Shown here: positions 1 through 7,120 of the stretch, one piece after another
Layout of the letters: every line of letters begins with the position of its first letter
How positions within the stretch are numbered: the stretch's first letter is position 1
NCBI GenBank assembly: GCA_964645285.1
Contig: CAZYDR010000140.1
Span: 1 to 8,545 of the forward strand
DNA from: JAYZAP01 sp964645285
Lineage (GTDB): Bacteria > Pseudomonadota > Alphaproteobacteria > JAAXGF01
Direction: 5' to 3'
DNA length: 8,545 nt
Notes under the pieces: model-generated
The model's input: the letters and a program-made list of their open reading frames with translations, nothing else
Told to the model about the DNA's origin: nothing
Database searches by the model: none
Translations under genes and position numbers: made by a program

Positions 1-1277
<1,277 letters not shown>

Positions 1278-1390
1278 TGTGGTCCTTTTACGGCGTCACT
1301 GCCGCGAACATGGTGATTGGTTGGCGCTAAATGCCCAATCGGCGGCGGTGACGCAAGAGAATTGTTCACCGTTGCCGCTAAGCTGCCGAT

Positions 1391-1420
1391 TTGACAGCCG
1401 TTCACCGCACTCACTACAGT
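1391..1420 (+). promoter_or_regulatory. Candidate sigma70-type promoter for the cyclase gene
   Basis: A perfect TTGACA (1391-1396) is followed after 18 bases by TACAGT (1415-1420), which matches four of six positions of a -10 box. Transcription would begin near 1427, about 30 bases before the GTG start at 1456. A short inverted repeat (TGAAA at 1423-1427, TTTCA at 1435-1439) sits in the predicted leader. This is seen by eye only. The 178-bp spacer 1278-1455 must also carry the mmsA promoter on the other strand, where I see no convincing pair of boxes. Confidence 0.35.
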
Positions 1421-1455
1421 CGTGAAACGGTTGATTTCAAAGGGGCGGAGATTGA

Positions 1456-2625
1456 GTGGTTAGTTCTGGTACAGAGCGCAGGCTTGCGGCGATTTTGAGC
1501 GCCGATGTGGTCGGCTATTCGTGGCTCATGGGGGCCGACGAGGCCGGCATCCTGGCGCGCCTGCAGGCGCTACGGGCCGAGATATTCGACCCGGTCATCG
1601 CTGCTCATCACGGCCGTGTGGTCAAGCTCATGGGCGACGGCACCCTGGTTGAGTTCGCCAGTGCGGTCAATGCGGCCGAATGTGCCATCGAGGCTCAACG
1701 CGCTATCGCCGAAGCCAACGACGCGGTCGAGGCGGATCGACGCATCACCCTGCGCATCGGCATCCACCTCGGCGACATCATCGTCGCCGGTGACGATATC
1801 TATGGCGATGGCGTCAACATCGCGGCGCGCCTCCAGGAAGGTGCCGAGAACGGCGGCGTTTCCGTGTCGGAAGATGTTTGTCGCCAAATCGAAGGTAAGC
1901 TCGAAGCCGAGTTCGAAGATCTCAGCGTGCAGACCTTCAAGAACATTGCCAAGCCGATCCGGGTCTACCGGGTGCGGAGCGGCGAGGTCGCGCCGGCCGC
2001 GTCTCTGCCACTTCCCTCAAAGCCGTCGATTGCCGTGCTGCCCTTCACCAACATGTCGAACGACCCGGATCAGGAATATTTCTCCGACGGCATCACCGAG
2101 GACATCATTACCGCGCTCGCCCAGGTCCGCTGGCTGTTCGTGATTTCGAGCAACTCCAGCTTCACCTACAAGGGCGGCGCGACCGATCTCAAGAAGGTCG
2201 CGGACGAGCTGGGCGTGTGCTACATCCTCGAAGGCAGCGTGCGCCGGGCGGGAAACCGGGTGCGCATCACGGCTCAGCTTATCGAGGCGCGCCCCGATCA
2301 CCACATCTGGGCCGAGCGCTTCGACCGCGACCTCGAGGATATCTTCGCCCTGCAGGACGAGATCACCGGGACCATCGTCACCACCATCGTGCCCGAGGTC
2401 GACGAGGCCGAAAGGGAGCGCGCCCAGCGCAAGCCGGTCGCCAGCCTCGATGCCTGGGATCTCTATCTGCGCGGCATCTGGCAGATGTACCAAGGTTTCG
2501 GTGGGGATCAGAGCGAGGCGTTGGCCTTGTTCCAAAAAGCCATCGAACTCGATCCGCGCTCGACTCAGGCTCACGCCGGCCGAGGCGATGAAGGAGGCGA
2601 GCGCGGCGGCGCGGCGTGCCACTGA
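1456..2625 (+). CDS. Adenylate cyclase (class III) with TolB-like domain; TPR region lost by frameshift
   Basis: This cytoplasmic enzyme would make cAMP from ATP. Residues about 8-172 form a class III cyclase domain: metal-binding Asp17 (LSADVVGYS) and Asp61 (KLMGDGT), the adenine-specifying pair Lys57 and Asp114, and the transition-state Asn121 and Arg125 (GDGVNIAARL). The catalytic set is complete, and the Lys/Asp pair argues for ATP over GTP. A linker leads to a TolB N-terminal-like domain (about 190-312) beginning SIAVLPFTNMS with DGITEDI. A first TPR motif starts near 350 (EALALFQKAIELDPRS). After AHAG (about 372-375) the frame no longer looks like the family; it ends in a Gly/Arg-rich tail and a stop. 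Related cyclase–TolB–TPR proteins are usually about 550-600 residues, so this 389-residue product is truncated. The GTG start is supported by GGAG at 1447-1450, five bases upstream. It could still be an active cyclase, or the gene may be dying. Confidence 0.85.
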   Translation: MVSSGTERRLAAILSADVVGYSWLMGADEAGILARLQALRAEIFDPVIAAHHGRVVKLMGDGTLVEFASAVNAAECAIEAQRAIAEANDAVEADRRITLRIGIHLGDIIVAGDDIYGDGVNIAARLQEGAENGGVSVSEDVCRQIEGKLEAEFEDLSVQTFKNIAKPIRVYRVRSGEVAPAASLPLPSKPSIAVLPFTNMSNDPDQEYFSDGITEDIITALAQVRWLFVISSNSSFTYKGGATDLKKVADELGVCYILEGSVRRAGNRVRITAQLIEARPDHHIWAERFDRDLEDIFALQDEITGTIVTTIVPEVDEAERERAQRKPVASLDAWDLYLRGIWQMYQGFGGDQSEALALFQKAIELDPRSTQAHAGRGDEGGERGGAACH

Positions 2626-3160
2626 ACTCGACGACAGGGATGCCTATGCCCATGGCGTCCTGTCGCGGGTCTATTTGGCGTAGGGCAATTTCGACCGGGC
2701 CATAGCTGAAGGGCTGCGGGCAACGGAACTCAGCCCCAACGACCCGACCGCCCATTACTATTTTACCTGGGCTTTGATGTTCGGCGGTAGGCCGGGCGAT
2801 GCCATCCCGCATTTCGAAGACGCCCTGCGCCTCAATCCGCGGGGCATGGAGACCTTTGGCTATCTGTTGGTCGGCGCTGGTGCTCTCGTCATGCTCAGCC
2901 GCAACAAAGACGCCGTCGATTGGGCTCAACGATCACTTCTCCATCCGGCCGGGAGGCAGAATTACTGGACTTACGCCCAACTCGCGTCGGCTTTCGGCCA
3001 CCTCGGCCGTTTGGACGAAGCGCGGGACGCTCTCGCGGAGCTACTTGAGCACAGGCCGGAATTCTCCCGAAACTATCTCCGTAGTGTTGTAACTTGGGCC
3101 AACGACGATCATTTTGAAATCTACCTGGACGGTCTCCGCAAGACCGGACTCAAGGACTGA
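2573..3160 (+). pseudogene. Detached TPR tail of the cyclase gene, out of frame and with an internal TAG
   Basis: This stretch continues the upstream cyclase gene in the next reading frame (+1 relative to it). It reads TPAEAMKEASAAARRATELD, then DDRDAYAHGVLSRVYLA, then a TAG at 2681-2683, then GNFDRAIAEGLRATEL and further TPR units (ALMFGGRPGDAIPHFEDALR, and LASAFGHLGRLDEARDALAE). It ends in FEIYLDGLRKTGLKD, the usual C-terminus of cyclase–TolB–TPR proteins. Compared with my memory of the family, some 15-20 residues between AHAG and the TPAEAM segment are missing, so a small deletion whose length is not a multiple of three probably caused the frameshift. No ribosome site makes independent translation likely. 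The stop is three bases from the convergent mlaA stop. Two separate lesions make a single sequencing error a poor explanation. Confidence 0.8.
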
Positions 3161-3163
3161 ACC

Positions 3164-4354
3164 CTACTCGAACGCGGCGAAATCGTCGTCGAAAGCGGTG
3201 CTGTCAGGGGCAGCGCCGCGGCGCAGGTCAACGGCGCGGTCCTGGTAGTAGAGCGCTTGGATGCCGGCGTAATAGTCCACCGAATTGGCCTTGGTGTCGT
3301 CGAGCACCACGAACAGTTCCTCGCGCTTGACCAGGCCCTCGCTGGCGTCCAGCGCCAGGCCCTCGGGCCAGGTGTTGAGCATGTAGGTGAAGGGTTCGAA
3401 CACTGTGTCGACAAGCCCGCCGGCGCCGTCGCGAAGCGTGGTTGGGCCCATAATCGGCACCATGACGTAGGGTCCGGCGCCGACACCATATGAATGCAGG
3501 GTCTGGCCGAAGTCGGATGGATGGTAAGGCAGGCCGATGTTCTCGGCGACATCGAACAGGCCGGCGATGCCGACCGAGGAATTGATCAGAAAGCGGGCGC
3601 CGGTTTCGCCGGCGTCCTCGATCTCCAACTGCAGCAGATCGTTGGCGAAGCGGGCCGGCGAGCCGAGATTGGTGAAGGCGCGGCGCACGGCGAGCCGCAC
3701 GGGCTCCGGGGTGGCCCAGCCGTAGGCGAAGGCCAGGGGCCGCAGCAGGAAGGTGTCGATCTGGTCGTTGACAAAGAAGATGGCGCGATTGACCGGCTCG
3801 ATGGGGTCGTAGACCGTGTCGGCCTCGCCACCGCCGCCGTCCATGGAATCGAAAGTCTCCATATCGCTGGCGTAGTCGGTCGTCGTCGTTGCGGTGTACA
3901 CCGGCGCGTAGGCCGGGGCGGCATAATCATAGGTCGTGGCCGTGAACTGAACCGTCGGCGCCGCATAACCGCCGGCCAAGCCGGGGAAGGCGCGGGCTAC
4001 GTCATAGGCGACCCGGTCGCGGTATTGCGGCGCCATGCCGTTGGCCACGGCGAGGATATCTTGGGCCTGGGCTGGGTTTTGAGCCACCAGTCCAACCACC
4101 GTGGCGCTGAACGAATCAGCGGCGCGGTCGGTGGCCCGCGAGATCATGATGGCGGCCAGTTCCGGATTATTGAGGTTGGCAGCCAGATTGCTGTCGGTCT
4201 GGACCAGGACGGCGACTTCGTAGGCGCTGCGCTCAAGTGCAGCCACCACATCGGGCGCCACGGCGGCGCGCGCCGGGGCGCCCGCGATCAGGATCACCGC
4301 CACCATGGTTAGGCCAAGGAAAAGTCTGGTCGCTCGTCTGCCGTGCCGCCTCAT
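3164..4354 (-). CDS. mlaA: MlaA (VacJ) family protein with N-terminal extension and no lipobox
   Basis: MlaA in the outer membrane removes misplaced phospholipids from the outer leaflet and passes them to MlaC. Of 396 residues, about 183-370 form the MlaA domain, with DPIEPVNRAIFFVND, the segment TNLGSPARFANDLLQ, GARFLINSSVGIAGLFDVA, DFGQTLHSYGVGAGPYVMVP and PTTLRDGAGGLVD. The N-terminus is a Sec-type signal (hydrophobic 11-26, likely cut after APARA30). There is no cysteine anywhere, so it cannot be lipidated, unlike classic MlaA. Residues 31-125 form a helix-rich extension, followed by a Tyr/Thr/Ala-rich linker (128-160) and an acidic/Gly patch (160-180). A GGGG stretch just upstream is a weak ribosome site for the ATG at 4354. 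It is the last gene of a minus-strand cluster with a Sel1 protein and MlaC. The family call is firm; the role of the extension is unknown. Confidence 0.92.
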   Translation of the reverse strand: MRRHGRRATRLFLGLTMVAVILIAGAPARAAVAPDVVAALERSAYEVAVLVQTDSNLAANLNNPELAAIMISRATDRAADSFSATVVGLVAQNPAQAQDILAVANGMAPQYRDRVAYDVARAFPGLAGGYAAPTVQFTATTYDYAAPAYAPVYTATTTTDYASDMETFDSMDGGGGEADTVYDPIEPVNRAIFFVNDQIDTFLLRPLAFAYGWATPEPVRLAVRRAFTNLGSPARFANDLLQLEIEDAGETGARFLINSSVGIAGLFDVAENIGLPYHPSDFGQTLHSYGVGAGPYVMVPIMGPTTLRDGAGGLVDTVFEPFTYMLNTWPEGLALDASEGLVKREELFVVLDDTKANSVDYYAGIQALYYQDRAVDLRRGAAPDSTAFDDDFAAFE

Positions 4355-4371
4355 GGTTACCCCGCCCCCGT

Positions 4372-4415
4372 GTTTAGTGGATCATCCCCATTAGTTTAGT
4401 GGATCATCCCCACTA
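4372..4415. repeat. Two-copy 22-bp tandem repeat between the Sel1 gene and mlaA
   Basis: The unit at 4372-4393 is repeated at 4394-4415 with a single T/C difference at its twentieth base; each begins GTTTAGTGGATCATCCCCA. Each copy holds an inverted repeat, TAGTGG and CCACTA around a 7-base loop, perfect in the second copy (4397-4415) and with one mismatch in the first. The second copy includes the TAG stop of the Sel1 gene (4413-4415), so the duplication grew from or into the coding end. It could form two small hairpins in the message between sel1 and mlaA. There is no U-tract, so it is not an ordinary terminator. Confidence 0.8.
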
Positions 4416-5252
4416 GTTCGTTATTTCGACACCGGTATCAGCGCGCGCTTCGGCGGCGGTGATGTCGGCCGCGCTCATGGTCGTGAGCATGTCGTCGCGC
4501 GCGGTCTGGGCCCGCTCAAGTCCCTGGCGCGCCGCCAGGGTCGTCCAGTACAGGGCCGCGACCATATCCTGCTCGACGCCCTGGCCCTGGGCGTATCGCT
4601 GACCAAGACCGGCCTGGGCCTTGGCGTAGCCCGCCTCGGCGGCGGCGCGGTACCAGCGGACCGATTCCTCGTAATTCATCTCGGTGCCATCGCCGTCGCG
4701 ATACATCTTGGCGGCATTGTATTGGGCGCGATAGTCGCCGTTCGCGGCGGCCGAGACAATCCACCCGAACGCCTCGGCTTTGTCCTCTTCGACGCCGAGA
4801 CCGTAGTGATACATCTTGCCCAGGGTATAGCTCGACCGGGCGAGCCCCTGGGCGGCGGCGCGTTTCAACCAGTCGATGGCGGCCGCGTAGTCCTGTTGAA
4901 TACCGTCGCCGGCGATCAGGCTGCTGGCCAGATTGTGCTGAGCCGAGGCGAAGCCCTGCTCGGCGGCGTGACGCCACCAGCCGACCGCCGCTACATGATC
5001 GCGGTTGAGGCCCTTGCCCTGGTCGTACATGACGCCGATGTTGAACTGGGCCCGGGCGTCGCCGTTTTCGGCCAACGGCTTCCATTCAGCGAGGGCGGCG
5101 GCGAAGTCGCCTTTCTGGTAGGCCTCCCAGCCGGCATCGAACCCGGCCTGGGAGGGCAGCGTGGTGAGGGCAATCAGCGACGCCGTTGCCATAAACAGGG
5201 CCTTACGGGTCAACGGCTTGATAATGCCGCCAGGCTGCCTTGATCGACTCAT
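4413..5252 (-). CDS. Exported Sel1-repeat (tetratricopeptide-like) protein
   Basis: This 279-residue protein has a signal peptide (basic start, hydrophobic 18-34, likely cleavage after LPSQA36) and is predicted to be periplasmic. Residues 38-65 form a TPR-like helix pair (AGWEAYQKGDFAAALAEWKP). Five Sel1 repeats of 36 residues follow at about 66-101, 102-137, 138-173, 174-209 and 210-245, with the typical A-x-x-x-LG-x-M/R-Y pattern and G-x-G turns. The tail (246-279) is Ala/Asp/Glu-rich. Sel1 repeats are protein-binding scaffolds with no catalytic role. An AGGAG site at 5260-5264 lies seven bases before the ATG. The gene starts 31 bp after the mlaC stop and ends 58 bp before mlaA, so all three are probably co-transcribed. 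I infer a link to envelope lipid transport from position only. Confidence 0.9.
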   Translation of the reverse strand: MSRSRQPGGIIKPLTRKALFMATASLIALTTLPSQAGFDAGWEAYQKGDFAAALAEWKPLAENGDARAQFNIGVMYDQGKGLNRDHVAAVGWWRHAAEQGFASAQHNLASSLIAGDGIQQDYAAAIDWLKRAAAQGLARSSYTLGKMYHYGLGVEEDKAEAFGWIVSAAANGDYRAQYNAAKMYRDGDGTEMNYEESVRWYRAAAEAGYAKAQAGLGQRYAQGQGVEQDMVAALYWTTLAARQGLERAQTARDDMLTTMSAADITAAEARADTGVEITN

Positions 5253-5283
5253 TCAGTGTCTCCTCTTCGGTGATGCCGCATGG

Positions 5284-5901
5284 TCAGTTAAGCGACGCGG
5301 TCGCCGAAATCTTGGTGGTGCGGGCGCGGAGCAGGGCGAGTAGGCCGGGGATGCCGTTGCGCTTGACCACGGCGCCGAATTCCGAACGCTGGGTCACCGC
5401 CATGCTGATGCCTTCCACGGCGACGTCGATAATGCGGCATTGCCCATCCTTCACGCGAACTCGCCATTCCGCCAGGATCGGCGGCCCGCTGGGACGGTCG
5501 ATCTGGGTCTCCACCACGATATCCTTTTCGCTCGCCTGGCGGGCGCCTGTCACGGTCAGGGTCTCGCCAGCGTAGCCGCCGAGTCGCGACGAATAGGTTT
5601 GCAACACGTATTCGCTGAACAGGGTGAGATAATCGCTTTTCTCGCCCGGCGACGCCTCGCGCCAATGTTTGCCGAGCACGAAGCGGCCGATAAACCGCAG
5701 ATCGAAGCCCTGGGCAAGCAGGCCGCGGAACTGCGCCTCACGCTGGGCAAGGGTCAGGTTCGGGGCCTGCAATGCCCCGATCGCCTGGTTGCCGAGCGTG
5801 TGAATGAATTGCGCGGCCCCATTCACCGAGGCCAAGCCAGCGTCGCCAAACCCCAGTATGGCGACAAAAACGACAACTGCCAGATTCTTGCGAAGTTCCA
5901 T
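5284..5901 (-). CDS. mlaC: MlaC/Ttg2D-family periplasmic phospholipid-binding protein
   Basis: MlaC shuttles phospholipid across the periplasm between MlaA and the MlaFEDB inner-membrane complex. The protein has a signal peptide (hydrophobic LAVVVFVAILGFG, cleavage probably near GLAS) followed by the family pattern in order: AAQFIHTLGNQAI, FRGLLAQGFDLRFIGRFVLG, KHWREASPGEKSDYLTLFSE, VLQTYSSRLGGYAGE, a DGQCRIIDVAVEGISMAVTQ segment and RSEFGAVVKRNG. The length of about 205 residues is normal for the family. A GTG at 5907 is also in frame, but ATG at 5901 is better placed: AGGG (5911-5914) lies nine bases before ATG and only three before GTG. It is the first gene of the mlaC–Sel1–mlaA cluster. 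The hopanoid-associated paralogue HpnM belongs to the same family; no hopanoid genes are visible here, and mlaA next door favours the Mla role. Confidence 0.92.
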   Translation of the reverse strand: MELRKNLAVVVFVAILGFGDAGLASVNGAAQFIHTLGNQAIGALQAPNLTLAQREAQFRGLLAQGFDLRFIGRFVLGKHWREASPGEKSDYLTLFSEYVLQTYSSRLGGYAGETLTVTGARQASEKDIVVETQIDRPSGPPILAEWRVRVKDGQCRIIDVAVEGISMAVTQRSEFGAVVKRNGIPGLLALLRARTTKISATASLN

Positions 5902-6168
5902 GGTCACCTACCCTAACGCCGGAATAAATCGCGTCAACTCAGAGTGCAAGCGCTCCGGGGGCCACCATTTCCCATACCTGGGGTGTGAATCGGTCTTCCT
6001 GACCGACCTGCCTGTTGGCTCAGCACCAGAGTGTCTCACACAAAAGTTAATTTAGCGTAGTCGCGGCATCGAATTTCTGAGACCTGGATGATGTGGTCAT
6101 GGGACGGCCCGTTCGGCCGGCGTGTGCGGCCTGGAACTCGGGTTGGGCGCCTGTCGCGACCAAATCGC
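5902..6168. other. Spacer upstream of mlaC, no recognised gene
   Basis: This 267-bp spacer lies upstream of mlaC and downstream of the minus-strand PAS-like ORF. It should hold the promoter of the mlaC cluster. On the minus strand, TTGACG followed 16 bases later by TAGGGT (near 5940-5912) is a weak candidate only. The reading frames here look like chance ORFs with no family resemblance. I see no tRNA, terminator hairpin or long repeat. Confidence 0.5.
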
Positions 6169-6609
6169 CTACGTGACGTTACGTTCGCTGACAGGTTCGG
6201 CCGTGATGCCGAAAGCGCCAAATACGTACATGTTGGCGTTTTCGTAGCCCGAGCGAACCGGCATGAAGTTGCAGCGATAGCCGGCTTTGGTATCGGACGC
6301 GGTCCTAATCATGCCATCGAGGTAGATCGCGACGCCGCCACTTACTGACTCGGCACAGGCATCGCGGAACATGTTCCGCAGGGCCGGGTCCGTGACGCGG
6401 GACACCGACCTGCCGGTGCCACGCTCGCCCTCGGGTAAGGTGATATCGCTGCCAAAAACGATAAACACCGAATCGTGAGTATCGTCGAGTGCCTCGATCG
6501 TGTCTTCGAGGCGGTAGCGGTGATTGTAGCGGTATTGGAACGCCGCGAGGTATGGGGTTGCTGAAGTCTGGGATGCCGAGCTCTCTTGGAAATGTCGTAG
6601 GGAGAACAT
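6169..6609 (-). CDS. Hypothetical protein, possibly PAS-like, start uncertain
   Basis: I do not recognise this gene with confidence. The frame encodes up to 146 residues. Its codons mostly end in G or C, as the clear genes here do, which suggests real coding. The core has features like the PAS-type sensory proteins common in Rhodospirillales: FIVFGSDITLPEG, TGRSVSRVTDPALRNMFRDA, then GYRCNFMPVRS and MYVFGAFGI near the end. It has no signal peptide or membrane segment. The nominal ATG at 6609 has no ribosome site and lies three bases from the divergent aldo/keto reductase start, so its first residues are the complement of that gene's ribosome site. It is therefore probably truncated at the 5' end, or its real start is elsewhere. 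It may be a remnant. Confidence 0.4.
   Translation of the reverse strand: MFSLRHFQESSASQTSATPYLAAFQYRYNHRYRLEDTIEALDDTHDSVFIVFGSDITLPEGERGTGRSVSRVTDPALRNMFRDACAESVSGGVAIYLDGMIRTASDTKAGYRCNFMPVRSGYENANMYVFGAFGITAEPVSERNVT
6599..6605 (+). promoter_or_regulatory. Ribosome binding site of the broken aldo/keto reductase
   Basis: AGGGAGA lies seven bases before the ATG at 6613. It shows that the 5' end of the reductase gene is original and that the damage is downstream. It overlaps the nominal start of the minus-strand PAS-like frame. Confidence 0.6.
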
Positions 6610-6612
6610 CGT

Positions 6613-7019
6613 ATGGTTTTGAAATCCCGCACGTGGCAGCGCATTGAGAATGGGGGACTGACCTTCACGGAACTTGGTTTCGGCACCGCTCCATTGGGCA
6701 ATCTATATCGGGCGATCGGCGACGACGAGGCGCAGGCCATCCTGGGCAAGGCCTGGAAGGGCGGTGTGCGCTACTATGATACCGCACCCGTCTACGGACT
6801 CGGCTTATCGGAGTCTCGCCTCAACCCCTTCCTTCGCGGCAGGAATCAGGCCGACTACGTTCTTTCCACAAAGGCCGGTCGACTGATGCAAGTCTGCAGT
6901 CCGCGGGACAGGACCGGCATTGGCAAATGGTTCGACGTGCCGACCCCCGAGAAGCGTACGATTACAGCTATGATGGGATCATGCGCTCGCTGGAGTTCTC
7001 GCTTGTCAGTGCTCCTTAG
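6613..7019 (+). pseudogene. Aldo/keto reductase remnant (frameshift, C-terminal half missing)
   Basis: The N-terminus is a clear aldo/keto reductase of the D-threo-aldose/L-fucose dehydrogenase-like type: LGFGTAPLGNLYRAIGDDEA, then GVRYYDTAPVYGLGLSESRL and DYVLSTKAGRL. Three of the four catalytic residues are visible (Asp56, Tyr61, Lys87). At about 6951-6957 the family sequence jumps to another frame: VPTPEK, then YDYSYDGIMRSLEFSL read from 6957, then VSAP and a TAG at 7017-7019. The rest of the barrel, about 200 residues including the catalytic His (normally in a HD motif), is gone. The unshifted frame runs on to 7077 as nonsense. No activity is expected. The family is usually about 320-340 residues long. 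Its original partners cannot be told, though it lies directly upstream of a transporter binding protein. Confidence 0.85.
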
Positions 7020-7120
7020 TATACGTCCACAGGCGGTGAGAATGTCATGCATTGCCGACTGCGCGCCATGGTGCTAGCCTCGCGAAACACAAGCGAATTG
7101 ACAACGCTTAGGAGAAAGCC

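Noticed and set aside
3494..4312. 272-codon plus-strand open frame opposite mlaA
   Set aside because: It is the shadow of a clearly conserved MlaA gene and has no recognisable motifs or ribosome site.
4372..4415. Possible CRISPR fragment or transposon end
   Set aside because: There are only two directly adjacent copies with no spacer between them, no cas genes, and no transposase nearby.
4722..5243. 173-codon plus-strand open frame opposite the Sel1 gene
   Set aside because: The minus strand carries five regular 36-residue Sel1 repeats; the plus frame has no support.
6088..6348. 86-codon plus-strand ORF in the spacer
   Set aside because: Most of it is antisense to the minus-strand PAS-like frame, and it lacks a ribosome site and any motif.
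7098..7103. TTGACA as a -35 box for the binding-protein gene
   Set aside because: The ribosome site starts at 7109, leaving no room for a -10 box and leader.
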